Of a stretch of 64,000 bases of DNA, positions 31,679 through 39,408 are shown piece after piece; within the stretch, counting starts at the first letter, position 1; every line of letters starts with the position of its first letter. The notes beneath the pieces were generated by a model. That model ran no database searches, was not told the DNA's origin, and saw nothing but the letters and a program-made list of their open reading frames with translations. Source of the DNA: Arenimonas sp. SCN 70-307 (GTDB lineage: Bacteria > Pseudomonadota > Gammaproteobacteria > Xanthomonadales > Xanthomonadaceae); the NCBI RefSeq assembly GCF_001724815.1, contig NZ_MEDO01000006.1, forward strand, positions 41,428 to 105,427, written 5' to 3'. The position numbers were made by a program, and so were the translations under genes.

Positions 31679-32674
31679 ATGAAGCTCGGATCCCTCAAGG
31701 AAGGCGGCCGCGACGGCACGCTGGTGGTGGTTTCCAAGGACCTCTCGCGCGCGGTGAAGGCCACCGGCATCGCGCCGACGATGCAGCGCGCGCTGGAGGA
31801 TTGGTCCAACGCCGCGCCGCGCCTGAACGCCGTGTACGAGGCGCTCGAGGCCGGCACGCCGGAAACCATCAACGGCGAACCGGTGTTCGCCGTGGACTTC
31901 GCCCAGCTGGCTGCGCCGCTGCCGCGCGCCTACGAGTTCGTCGACGGCAGCGCCTACCTGCCGCACGTGGCGCGCGTGCGCAAGGCGCGCGGCGCCGAGG
32001 TGCCCGAGAGCTTCTACACCGATCCGCTGATGTACCAGGCCGTGAGCGCCGGCTTCTACGGCCCGCGCGATCCGGTGCTGGTGGCCGACGAGGCCTACGG
32101 CATCGACCTCGAGGCCGAGGTGGTCGTCATCACCGACGACGTGCCGCAGGGCGCCTCGCCGGCGCAGGCCGCGCAGCACATCCAGCTGGTGGGCCTGGTC
32201 AACGACGTCTCGCTGCGCAACCTGATCCCGAACGAGCTGGCCAAGGGCTTCGGCTTCCTGCAGTCCAAGCCGCGCTCGGCGCTGAGCCCGGTGTTCGTCA
32301 CCCCCGACGAGCTCGGCGAGGCCTGGCAGGGCAACAAGGTGCACCTGCCGCTGGTGACCCACATCAACGGCAAGTGGTTCGGCGCCCCGGAAGCGGGCGT
32401 GGACATGCAGTTCGACTTCGCCCAGCTGGTGGCGCACGCGGCCAAGACCCGCCCGCTGTCGGCCGGCACGATCGTCGGCTCGGGCACGGTGGCCAACGAG
32501 GACACCTCGCTGGGCGCCAGCTGCTTCGCCGAGCAGCGCACGGTCGAGGCCCTGCGCGACGGCAAGCCCAGCACGCCGTTCATGTCCTTCGGCGACACGG
32601 TGCGCATCGAGATGAAGGCCCGCGACGGCAGCGACATCTTCGGCGCCATCGAGCAGCGCATCACCAAAGCCTGA
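31679..32674 (+). CDS. Fumarylacetoacetate hydrolase family protein
   Basis: The 331-residue protein should cleave fumarylacetoacetate to fumarate and acetoacetate as the last step of the pathway. Catalytic-core motifs include YLPHVARVRKARG, the divalent-metal site in LEAEVVVITDDVP, LVNDVSLRNLIPNELAKGFGF, and GTIVGSGTVANEDTSLGASC. It is the short bacterial form (about 330 residues) rather than the 420-residue animal type. The ATG at 31679 follows CAGGAGACACGG, and the gene lies 25 bases after hmgA. A repeat separates it from maiA. Confidence 0.93.
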   Translation: MKLGSLKEGGRDGTLVVVSKDLSRAVKATGIAPTMQRALEDWSNAAPRLNAVYEALEAGTPETINGEPVFAVDFAQLAAPLPRAYEFVDGSAYLPHVARVRKARGAEVPESFYTDPLMYQAVSAGFYGPRDPVLVADEAYGIDLEAEVVVITDDVPQGASPAQAAQHIQLVGLVNDVSLRNLIPNELAKGFGFLQSKPRSALSPVFVTPDELGEAWQGNKVHLPLVTHINGKWFGAPEAGVDMQFDFAQLVAHAAKTRPLSAGTIVGSGTVANEDTSLGASCFAEQRTVEALRDGKPSTPFMSFGDTVRIEMKARDGSDIFGAIEQRITKA

Positions 32675-32681
32675 CCCGACC

Positions 32682-32763
32682 CTGCAGGAGCGCCTTCAGG
32701 CGCGAGGCCCTTCCTTGCCACAGGCAAAGGCAAAAGATTCGCGCCTGAAGGCGCTCCTACACA
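32682..32763. repeat. Intergenic inverted repeat of the TGTAGGAGC family
   Basis: GCAGGAGCGCCTTCAGGCGC at the left is inverted at the right as TCGCGCCTGAAGGCGCTCCT, with about 32 bases between. This GTAGGAGCGCCTTCAGGCGCG-type element is scattered in pseudomonad and xanthomonad genomes. It sits within the otherwise compact tyrosine operon, between fah and maiA. A half-element of the same family occurs at the end of the window. Confidence 0.8.
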
Positions 32764-32821
32764 GAAGGCCCGGCCCGGGCGTATGCTTGGGCCACCCATG
32801 GGAGGGCAGGGGGCTGGCGGC

Positions 32822-33490
32822 ATGAATTCGGGCTCGATCCGGCTGTATTCCTACTGGCGCTCCAGCGCCGCCTACCGCGTGCGCATCGCGCTCAACCTCA
32901 AGGGCCTGCCCTACGAGACGGTGCCCGTGCACCTGGCCCGCGACGGCGGCGAGCAGCACAAGCCGCCCTTCAGCGACCTCAACCCCCAGGAACTGGTGCC
33001 GGTGCTGCTGCACGGCAACCGCATCCTGCGCCAGTCGATGGCGATCATGGAGTACCTGGACGAGACCTGGCCGAACGCGCCGCTGATGCCGGCCACCGCC
33101 CGCGACCGCCAGCGCGTGCGCGCCCTGGCCCAGGTGATCGCCTGCGACATCCACCCGCTCAACAACCTGCGCGTGCTGCAGTTCTTCGAGCACACCTGGA
33201 ACGTGCCGCAGGCCGAACGCGAGGCCTGGGTGCGGCACTGGATCCAGGCCGGCTTCGAGGCGCTCGAGACCACGCTGTGCGACAACCCGTCCACCGGCAC
33301 CTACTGCGACGGCGAAGTGCCGACGATGGCCGACTGCTGCCTGGTGCCGCAGGTCTATAACGCCAGTCGCTTCGGCGTGGACATGGCGCCCTACCGGACG
33401 CTGCGGCGCATCAACGAAGCCTGCCTGGCGCTTGAGGCCTTCGACGCCGCCCGGCCGGAAAACCAGCCGGACGCCCCCGCCGCCTGCTGA
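32822..33490 (+). CDS. maiA: Maleylacetoacetate isomerase (zeta-class GST)
   Basis: The 222-residue glutathione-dependent enzyme isomerises maleylacetoacetate to fumarylacetoacetate. The N-terminal thioredoxin fold has YSYWRSSAAYRVRIALNLKG, where the eukaryotic SSC motif is SSA as in other bacterial members, and QELVPVLLHGNRILRQSMAIMEYLDE for glutathione binding. The C-terminal helices include IACDIHPLNNLRVL and YCDGEVPTMADCCLVPQVYNA. The start is taken at ATG 32822, where similarity to the family begins; an upstream in-frame ATG (32783) lies next to the repeat and has no family match. It is fourth in the operon and converges on pilU. Confidence 0.95.
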   Translation: MNSGSIRLYSYWRSSAAYRVRIALNLKGLPYETVPVHLARDGGEQHKPPFSDLNPQELVPVLLHGNRILRQSMAIMEYLDETWPNAPLMPATARDRQRVRALAQVIACDIHPLNNLRVLQFFEHTWNVPQAEREAWVRHWIQAGFEALETTLCDNPSTGTYCDGEVPTMADCCLVPQVYNASRFGVDMAPYRTLRRINEACLALEAFDAARPENQPDAPAAC

Positions 33491-33501
33491 GCCGGGCTCA
33501 G
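33487..33501. terminator. Short palindrome joining two convergent stop codons
   Basis: CTGAGC-CGG-GCTCAG is a perfect 6-bp inverted repeat. The maiA stop TGA lies in one arm and the pilU stop in the other. It is short and has no T-tract, so termination here is uncertain. Confidence 0.35.
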
Positions 33502-34622
33502 AAGCCCTGGGATTCCTGCGTGCCGCCGTACATGTCGGCGTAGGGGTCGTGCTCGCCCGTGGCGCCTTCCGAGAGGCGGATCTTCAGGGCCAGGCCGTCG
33601 CGCGAGTCGGCCTTGCGCAGCGCCTCCTCGAGGTCGACCTTGCCTTCCTTGTAGAGCCGGAACAGCGACTGGTCGAAGGTCTGCATGCCTTCCTGCAGCG
33701 ACTTGTCCATCGCGTCCTTGATTTCGTGCACCTCGCCGCGGCGGATCAGGTCGCGGATCATCGGGGTGTTGATCAGGATCTCCGCCGCAGGCAGGCGCTT
33801 GCCGTCCTTGCCGATGACCAGGCGCTGGCTGATGACCGCCTTGAGGTTGAGCGAGAGGTTCATCAGCACGTTCTTGTGGGCCGACTCCGGGAAGAAGTTC
33901 AGGATGCGGTCCAGGGTCTGGTCGGCGTTGTTCGAGTGCAGCGTGGCCAGGCACAGGTGGCCGGTCTCGGCGAAGGCGATGGCCGATTCCATGGTGACGG
34001 CGTCGAGGATCTCGCCGATCAGGATGACGTCCGGCGCCTCGCGCATGGCGTTCTTGAGCGCGTTGTGGAAAGCGTGGGTGTCCAGGCCCACCTCGCGCTG
34101 GTTGACGATGGACTTCTTGTGCCGGTGCAGGAACTCGATCGGATCCTCGATGGTGAGGATGTGGCCGGTGGTGCTGGCGTTGCGGTGGTCGATCATGGCC
34201 GCGAGCGTGGTGGACTTGCCCGAGCCGGTCGAGCCGACCACCAGCACCAGGCCACGCTGCTCCATCACGATGTCCTTGAGCACGTTCGGCAGCTTGAGCT
34301 GGTCGATGCTCGGGATCTCGGACTTGATGGCGCGGATGACCATGCCCACTTCGCCGCGCTGCTTGAACACGTTGACGCGGAAGCGGCCGGTGTCCTTGAC
34401 CGCGATGGCCATGTTGAACTCGAGGTCGCGCTCGAAGGCCGGGACCTGGCCCTCGTCCATCAGCGAGTAGGCGATCTTCTTGACCATGCCGGCCGGCAGG
34501 CCGGTATTGCCGAGCGGATAAAGCTTGCCCTCGACCTTGATGTAGACGGGCGCGCCGGTGGTCAGGAACATGTCCGACGCGTTCTTTTCCGTCATCAGCT
34601 TCAGGAAATAGCCGATGTCCAT
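33498..34622 (-). CDS. pilU: Type IV pilus retraction ATPase PilU
   Basis: The 374-residue hexameric ATPase of the PilT/PilU family supports pilus retraction together with PilT. Walker A is GSTGSGKST (130-138), the Asp box region LTIEDPIEFLH, Walker B around DVILIGEILD (199-207) and the His box GHLCLATLHSNNADQTLDRILNFFP. The opening MDIGYFLKLMTEKNASDMFLT and the acidic C-terminal tail EHDPYADMYGG are PilU-like rather than PilT-like. PilT and most PilU proteins read GExRD in the Walker B segment; here it is GEILD (Leu206), with the following residues DAVTM. PilT is not adjacent in the window, which is unusual. The gene diverges from the DUF4398 gene. Confidence 0.93.
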   Translation of the reverse strand: MDIGYFLKLMTEKNASDMFLTTGAPVYIKVEGKLYPLGNTGLPAGMVKKIAYSLMDEGQVPAFERDLEFNMAIAVKDTGRFRVNVFKQRGEVGMVIRAIKSEIPSIDQLKLPNVLKDIVMEQRGLVLVVGSTGSGKSTTLAAMIDHRNASTTGHILTIEDPIEFLHRHKKSIVNQREVGLDTHAFHNALKNAMREAPDVILIGEILDAVTMESAIAFAETGHLCLATLHSNNADQTLDRILNFFPESAHKNVLMNLSLNLKAVISQRLVIGKDGKRLPAAEILINTPMIRDLIRRGEVHEIKDAMDKSLQEGMQTFDQSLFRLYKEGKVDLEEALRKADSRDGLALKIRLSEGATGEHDPYADMYGGTQESQGF

Positions 34623-34674
34623 GTCAGTATCCTTGGATCCCCTGGTTCGGTCCCGATGGGCCGGCCGGCAGGGC

Positions 34675-34680
34675 TACAAT
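34675..34680 (+). promoter_or_regulatory. -10 box (TACAAT) before the DUF4398/OmpA pair
   Basis: TACAAT lies 36 bases before ATG 34716. The -35 region around GATGGG/GGCCGG is not recognisable. Confidence 0.4.
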
Positions 34681-34715
34681 GACCCCGTCGCAACGCCAAC
34701 CCGCGAACCCGCCTT

Positions 34716-35084
34716 ATGACACTATCCTCGCGAAAAATCCATCTTGCGCTGGCCGTTCTGCTGGCCATTCCAATGTTCGCGACCGCCAGCGAGGTCGACA
34801 TGGCGATGGCCGCGGCCGAACGCGCGGTCGTGGCCGCCGAGGCCGCGCAGCCGCGCGGGCAGGCCGCCCAGGCGCTCGAGCAGGCCCGCCGCCAGTGGCA
34901 GGCCGCGCAGGCCGCCCGCCGCAAGGCCGACAAGCTGCGTTTCGCCGAGGCCGCCGCCGCCAACGCCGACCTCGCGCACGCCCGTGCCCGCCTCGATGCG
35001 GCCCGCGAAGAGGTCGACAGCCGCGCCGCGCGCAACGCCGACCTGCGCCGCCGGCTGCTGGTCAACCCGGAGCGCCGCCCATGA
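34716..35084 (+). CDS. DUF4398 periplasmic protein
   Basis: The 122-residue protein has a signal peptide (about 1-24, LALAVLLAIPMFATAS) followed by an all-helical, alanine-rich coiled coil (AMAAAERAVVAAEAAQPRGQ; ALEQARRQWQAAQAARRKADK) matching DUF4398. It is followed with a 4-base overlap (ATGA) by an OmpA-domain protein with a similar helical region. The pair is common in gammaproteobacteria and is thought to be envelope-associated. No catalytic residues are evident. Confidence 0.85.
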   Translation: MTLSSRKIHLALAVLLAIPMFATASEVDMAMAAAERAVVAAEAAQPRGQAAQALEQARRQWQAAQAARRKADKLRFAEAAAANADLAHARARLDAAREEVDSRAARNADLRRRLLVNPERRP

Positions 35085-36025
35085 TCCTCCGTCTCCTAGC
35101 CGTGCTGGCCCTGTCCCTGTCGCTGGCGCTGCCGGCGGCCGCGCAGAACGACCACGAACGCGCCGTCGCCGCGCTGTCGTCGGAGCTGCAGGCCCTCGAG
35201 GCCGACCCGTCCCTGGGCCCGCTGGCCCGGCTCGAGCGCCTGCAGGCGCGCCAGGCCGTGGCCGAGGCCGGTGCCGCCCGTCGCAGCGATCGCGAGCACA
35301 AGCTGGCCCTGGCCGGCGTGCGCATCGAGGCCGCGCGCCTGGCCGCCGAGGCCGAACTGCTGGCCGCCCAGGCCGAGCAGCTCGACCGCGAGCGCGACCA
35401 GATCATGATCGAGTCCAGCCGGCTCGAGGCCGAGCGCGCCCGCCGCGAGTCCGAGCGCCTGCGCCTGCAGGCCATGGCCCGCGAGGAGGCCCTGCAGCGC
35501 GAGCTCGAGCAGTCCGAGGCCGACCGCACCGCCGCCGTGCAGCAGGCCCAGGCCGAGACCGAGCAGGCCCGCAAGCTGGCCGCCGCCCGCGCCCGCGAGG
35601 CCGAGCTGGCGCGCCGCGAGGCCGAACTGGCCGCCGCCATCGCCGCCGACGAGATCACCGACGCCGCGCCCCCGCCGATGCGCCGCGACGGCAACCGACG
35701 CATCTACACCCTGTCGGGCAATGCCTTCGCCAGCGGCAGCGCCAGCCTCACCGGCGAGGCCCAGGCCAGCCTGCGGGCCCTGGCCGGCCAGCTCGGCAGC
35801 GGCCAGGTCAGCATCGAGGGCCACACCGACAGCCAGGGCGCCGACGCCGCCAACCAGGCGCTGTCGCAGCGCCGGGCCGAGGCCGTGCGCCGCGTGCTGG
35901 AGGAGGCCGGGGTGGCCCCGGGCCGCCTCAAGGCCGTGGGCCGGGGCAAGAGCCAGCCTGTCGCCGACAACGGCACGGCCGACGGGCGGGCCCGCAACCG
36001 GCGCGTCGAGATCATCGTAAACTGA
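35081..36025 (+). CDS. Coiled-coil OmpA-family peptidoglycan-binding protein
   Basis: The 314-residue protein has a signal peptide (MILRLLAVLALSLSLALPAAA), a long helical alanine/glutamate/arginine-rich coiled coil (about 25-200, with a DUF4398-like start) and a C-terminal OmpA domain (about 205-314). The OmpA part shows YTLSGNAFASGSASLTGEA, EGHTDSQGADAANQALSQRRAEAV and GRARNRRVEIIV, the residues that bind diaminopimelate in peptidoglycan. No beta-barrel precedes it, so it probably tethers envelope components to the wall from the periplasm. Its start overlaps the previous stop. Confidence 0.88.
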   Translation: MILRLLAVLALSLSLALPAAAQNDHERAVAALSSELQALEADPSLGPLARLERLQARQAVAEAGAARRSDREHKLALAGVRIEAARLAAEAELLAAQAEQLDRERDQIMIESSRLEAERARRESERLRLQAMAREEALQRELEQSEADRTAAVQQAQAETEQARKLAAARAREAELARREAELAAAIAADEITDAAPPPMRRDGNRRIYTLSGNAFASGSASLTGEAQASLRALAGQLGSGQVSIEGHTDSQGADAANQALSQRRAEAVRRVLEEAGVAPGRLKAVGRGKSQPVADNGTADGRARNRRVEIIVN

Positions 36026-36062
36026 ATAAAAACAAATAGTTGCGTCGGGACTTGCGACCCCC

Positions 36063-36144
36063 GGGGAGGGGGAGTAGGTTCGGAGTCCCGGGGGCCCACG
36101 CCGCCGGGATCACCGAGCCAGGCCGATGAAAGCAGACCTCGCCC
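36063..36144 (+). ncRNA. Structured leader, faintly yybP-ykoY-like
   Basis: The stretch can be folded as an outer stem GGGGAGG (36063-36069) with CCTC-G-CCC (36137-36144), then GGGGAGTAGG, then an arm GGTTCGG/CCGAGCC (36077-36083/36113-36119) enclosing TCCCGG/CCGGGA (36086-36091/36104-36109), then GGCCGATGAAAGCAGACCT. GGGGAGUAG and a 3' AGACCU are hallmarks of the manganese-sensing yybP-ykoY class, but its second conserved arm is not evident and the downstream gene is not a known manganese gene. I regard the fold as real but the class as doubtful. Confidence 0.3.
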
Positions 36145-36287
36145 CCGCCGATTGCGCCGCCTCCCGAACGGAAGCGGGCGCGTCGTGTGGAGGCGCCGCC
36201 CGCGAAAGCGACCTGACCTTTGTCTCAATCCGCGCGCCCTGGCCGATCCCGGCCGGGGCGTTCGCGTTTCTGGAGGAGGTCAATCCG

Positions 36288-36506
36288 ATGTTTGAAGGGC
36301 AACCGCAGCACGAACTCGAGGCGCTGATGAAGAGCGATCCGGAATTCCGGCAGCTCTACCACCGGCATCGCGAACTGGACAAGCAGGTGCTGGACGCCGA
36401 ACTGGGCGTGCTGCCGCTGGACGACAACACGCTCTCGCGCATGAAGCGCGAGAAGCTCAACGCCAAGGACCGCCTGACGCGCATGTTCGACAGGCGACGA
36501 CACTGA
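36288..36506 (+). CDS. DUF465 (YdcH-like) small protein
   Basis: The 72-residue helical hairpin protein has the DUF465 pattern HELEALMKSDPEFRQLYHRHRELDKQV, then LSRMKREKLNAKDRLTRMF. ATG 36288 has a very strong ribosome site, GGAGGAGG, 8 bases upstream. The frame is open further upstream (to 36126), but that part has no family match and overlaps the structured leader. Function of the family is unknown. It is the only gene in its unit, with 112 bases before cbs. Confidence 0.88.
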   Translation: MFEGQPQHELEALMKSDPEFRQLYHRHRELDKQVLDAELGVLPLDDNTLSRMKREKLNAKDRLTRMFDRRRH

Positions 36507-36582
36507 GTTCCGTCGCGGCGGCGGCGGCCCACCTCGTCGGGTCGCCGCCGCCCGCATTTCCCGGCCGCGCCGGGCGGGCTGC

Positions 36583-36588
36583 TAGAAT
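36583..36588 (+). promoter_or_regulatory. -10 box (TAGAAT) before cbs
   Basis: TAGAAT lies 31 bases before the cystathionine beta-synthase ATG. No clear -35 hexamer is seen at 16-18 bases upstream in the GC-rich sequence. Confidence 0.45.
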
Positions 36589-36618
36589 CGAGGCCCCTCT
36601 TTTCCCCCGGTTCCCTGC

Positions 36619-37989
36619 ATGGCGGCCCACCAGAACGTACTCGAGCTGATCGGCAACACGCCGATGGTCAAGGCCCAGCACCTCGACACCGGGCTGTGCG
36701 AGCTCTACCTCAAGCTCGAGTGCACGAACCCGGGCGGATCGATCAAGGACCGCATCGGCCTGAAGATGATCGAGGCCGCCGAGGCCCGCGGCGATCTCAA
36801 GCCCGGCGCCCTGATCGTCGAGGGCACCGCCGGCAACACCGGCATCGGCCTGGCCCTGGTGGCCCAGCAGAAGGGCTACCGGCTGCTGCTGGTCGTGCCC
36901 GACAAGATGAGCCGCGAGAAGATCTTCAACCTGCGCGCCATGGGCGCCGAGGTCGTGCTCACCCGTTCGGACGTGGCCAAGGGCCACCCCGACTACTACC
37001 AGGACATGGCCGCGCGCATCGCCGCCGAGACCCCGGGCGCCTACTTCATCAACCAGTTCGGCAACCCCGACAACCCGGCCGCGCACGAGCAGGGCACCGG
37101 CCCGGAGATCTGGGCGCAGATGGACGGCGACATGGACGCCATCGTGTTCGGCTGCGGCAGCTCGGGCACCATGACCGGGCTCTCGCGCTTCTTCGCCAGG
37201 GCCGCGCCGCACGTCGAGCTGGTGCTGGCCGACCCGGTGGGCTCCATCCTCACCCAGTACATCAACGAGGGCGTGCTGAGCACCAAGTCCGGCAGCTGGA
37301 TGGTCGAGGGCATCGGCGAGGATTTCCTGCCGGACATCTCCGACTTCAGTCGCGTGAAGAAGGCCTACGCCATCTCCGACAAGGAAAGCTTCCTGGCCGG
37401 CCGCGAGCTGCTGGTCAAGGAAGGCGTGCTCGGCGGCAGCTCCAGCGGCACCCTGCTGGCGGCGGCGCTGAAGTACTGCAAGGAGCAGACGACCCCCAAG
37501 AAGGTGGTGGTGTTCGTCTGCGACACCGGCAACAAGTACCTCTCGAAGATGTACAACGACTACTGGATGCTCGACAACGGCTTCCTCGAGCGTCCGCAGC
37601 ACGGCGACCTGCGCGACCTGATCCTGCGCCCGTACGCGCAGCGCGACACCGTGGTCGTCGGCCCGAACGACACCCTGCACGTCGCCTACCAGCGCATGAA
37701 GATGTACGACGTCTCGCAGCTGCCGGTGATGGACGGCGAGAAGATCGTCGGCATCGTCGACGAATCCGACGTGCTGCTGCACGTGTACGGCAACGAGCCG
37801 CGGTTCAAGGACAGCGTGGCCAGCGCCATGGTCAGCCAGCTCAACGTACTGCCCGTCACCTCCCCGATGGAGTCGCTGCTGCCGGTGTTCGAGCGCGGCC
37901 AGGTGGCCATCGTGGTGGACGGGCCGAAGTTCCTCGGCCTGATCACCCGCATCGACCTGCTCAACTACCTGCGCCGGCGGGTGCAGTAA
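36619..37989 (+). CDS. cbs: Cystathionine beta-synthase
   Basis: The 456-residue PLP enzyme condenses serine (or O-acetylserine) with homocysteine to cystathionine. The PLP lysine is Lys43 in NPGGSIKDRIG, the substrate loop is EGTAGNTGIGLAL, and the phosphate loop is GCGSSGTMTGL. The C-terminal ~125 residues carry two CBS repeats (AYQRMKMYDVSQLPVMDGEKIVGIVDESDV and VLPVTSPMESLLPVFERGQVAIVVDGPKFLGLITRIDLL), a regulatory Bateman module. No heme-binding N-terminal extension is present. Its partner for transsulfuration, metB, lies 5 kb downstream, with export genes between them. Confidence 0.94.
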   Translation: MAAHQNVLELIGNTPMVKAQHLDTGLCELYLKLECTNPGGSIKDRIGLKMIEAAEARGDLKPGALIVEGTAGNTGIGLALVAQQKGYRLLLVVPDKMSREKIFNLRAMGAEVVLTRSDVAKGHPDYYQDMAARIAAETPGAYFINQFGNPDNPAAHEQGTGPEIWAQMDGDMDAIVFGCGSSGTMTGLSRFFARAAPHVELVLADPVGSILTQYINEGVLSTKSGSWMVEGIGEDFLPDISDFSRVKKAYAISDKESFLAGRELLVKEGVLGGSSSGTLLAAALKYCKEQTTPKKVVVFVCDTGNKYLSKMYNDYWMLDNGFLERPQHGDLRDLILRPYAQRDTVVVGPNDTLHVAYQRMKMYDVSQLPVMDGEKIVGIVDESDVLLHVYGNEPRFKDSVASAMVSQLNVLPVTSPMESLLPVFERGQVAIVVDGPKFLGLITRIDLLNYLRRRVQ

Positions 37990-37993
37990 GGCG

Positions 37994-39010
37994 ATGCAGG
38001 TCCGTCATCCCGACCGGGGGCCCGCGCAGGACGCGAGCGACGGCATCGCCGTCGTCATCCCCTGCTTCCGGGTCAGTCGCCACGTGCTCGGCGTGATCGC
38101 CGCCATCGGGCCGGAAGTTTCCCGCATCTACGTGGTGGACGACGCCTGCCCCGAGGGCACGGGCGAGCGGGTCCGGGCCGAATGCAGGGACCCGCGGGTG
38201 CAGGTGCTGCGCAACGCGTCCAACCAGGGCGTTGGCGGCGCGGTGCTGGCCGGCTACGCCGCCGCCATCGCCGACGGCGCCCGGGTGATCGTCAAGATCG
38301 ATGGCGACGGCCAGATGGACCCCGGCCTGCTGCCGGCCTTCGTCGCGCCGATCCTGGCCGGCGAGGCCGACTACACCAAGGGAAACCGCTTCTACGACCT
38401 CGAGAACATCGGCCGCATGCCCGGCCTTCGCTTGTTCGGCAATGCCGCGCTGTCGTTCATGGCCAAGATCTCGACCGGCTACTGGGACGTGTTCGACCCC
38501 ACCAACGGCTACACCGCCATCCACGCCGACGTGGCCCGGCTGCTGCCGGCCGGCCGGATCAGCAAGCGCTATTTCTTCGAAACCGACATGCTGTTCCGGC
38601 TCAACACCGTGCGCGCCGTGGTGGTGGACGTGCCGATGGACGCGCACTACGGCGACGAGGTGAGCAACCTGCGCATCTCGCGCGTCCTGGGCGAGTTCCT
38701 GTTCAAGCACGTGCGCAACTTCGGCAAGCGCATCTTCTACAACTATTTCCTGCGCGATCTCTCGGTGGCCTCGCTCGAGCTGGTGGTCGGTTCGGCGATG
38801 CTTGGCTTCGGCGTCGTGTTCGGCAGCTGGCAGTGGTGGCACTCGGCCCAGGCGGGCGTGTCCACGCCGACGGGCACGGTGATGCTGGCGGCGGTGCCGG
38901 TGATCCTGGGCCTGCAGTTCCTGCTGGCCTTCCTGGGCTACGACATCGCCTCGGTGCCGCGGCGGCCGCTGTGGCCGGCCCGCGCGCTCGCCCACGCAAG
39001 GCGGCCATGA
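37994..39010 (+). CDS. GT2 polyprenyl-phosphate glycosyltransferase, GtrB-like
   Basis: The 338-residue protein has a GT-A catalytic domain (AVVIPCFRVSRHVLGVI; YVVDDACPEGTG; metal-binding KIDGDGQMDP; DPTNGYTAIH; FFETDMLFRL) and two C-terminal helices (about 245-270 and 283-310). The layout matches dolichol/undecaprenyl-phosphate sugar transferases such as GtrB or DPM1-like enzymes, which charge a lipid carrier with one hexose. The following gene encodes the GtrA-type flippase with a 4-base overlap. Together they probably add a side-branch sugar to the surface polysaccharide. Confidence 0.88.
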   Translation: MQVRHPDRGPAQDASDGIAVVIPCFRVSRHVLGVIAAIGPEVSRIYVVDDACPEGTGERVRAECRDPRVQVLRNASNQGVGGAVLAGYAAAIADGARVIVKIDGDGQMDPGLLPAFVAPILAGEADYTKGNRFYDLENIGRMPGLRLFGNAALSFMAKISTGYWDVFDPTNGYTAIHADVARLLPAGRISKRYFFETDMLFRLNTVRAVVVDVPMDAHYGDEVSNLRISRVLGEFLFKHVRNFGKRIFYNYFLRDLSVASLELVVGSAMLGFGVVFGSWQWWHSAQAGVSTPTGTVMLAAVPVILGLQFLLAFLGYDIASVPRRPLWPARALAHARRP

Positions 39011-39408
39011 GGCGGCTGGCGCAAAGCCAGGCCCTGCGCCAGGGCGGCGCGTACGGCATCGTCGGACTGGTGCAGCTGCTGGTCGACTGGCTGGCCTACG
39101 TGCTGCTCACCTGGGCCGGCGTGCCGGTGGCCGCCGCGAATGTCGCGGCGCGTGCCTGCGGCGCCACGCTGGGCTTCACCCTCAACGGCGCCTACACCTT
39201 CCGCGGCGACGAGGGTGCCCGGCTGGGCTGGCCCCGGCTGCTGAAGTTCCTGGCCGTCTGGGGCGCGATGACGGTGCTGAGCACGCTGGCGATGGCCGGT
39301 ATCGAGGCCAAGCTCGGGCTCGGCGCGTCCTGGCTGGCCAAGCCGCTGGTCGACCTGGCGCTGGCGGTGCTGAGCTTCCTGGCCTCGCGCCACTGGATCT
39401 ACCGATGA
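39007..39408 (+). CDS. GtrA-family membrane protein (flippase)
   Basis: The 133-residue protein has four predicted helices and the GtrA pattern GGAYGIVGLVQLLVDWLAYVLL, ATLGFTLNGAYTFRG and a C-terminal LSFLASRHWIYR. GtrA proteins are thought to flip lipid-linked monosaccharides made by the partner GT2. It overlaps the genes on both sides by 4 bases (ATGA), so it is translated with the GT2 and wzm. Confidence 0.9.
   Translation: MRRLAQSQALRQGGAYGIVGLVQLLVDWLAYVLLTWAGVPVAAANVAARACGATLGFTLNGAYTFRGDEGARLGWPRLLKFLAVWGAMTVLSTLAMAGIEAKLGLGASWLAKPLVDLALAVLSFLASRHWIYR

Noticed and set aside
34700..36025. Tandem repeats in the OmpA/DUF4398 genes as a repeat array or CRISPR-like element
   Set aside because: The repetitiveness comes from Ala/Glu/Arg-rich coiled-coil codons without a constant period or spacer pattern.
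36060..36120. A tRNA or tRNA-like gene (GGTTCGGAGTCCCGG looks like a T arm)
   Set aside because: No acceptor, D or anticodon arm can be built around it, and no CCA or anticodon loop is present.
36063..36144. A GEMM (c-di-GMP) riboswitch, tempting because of the c-di-GMP proteins
   Set aside because: The GEMM core with its conserved tetraloop and receptor is not present; the visible motifs fit yybP-ykoY slightly better.
36126..36287. N-terminal extension of the DUF465 protein
   Set aside because: The extra 54 residues are low-complexity, overlap the predicted RNA structure and lack a ribosome site, while ATG 36288 follows GGAGGAGG.
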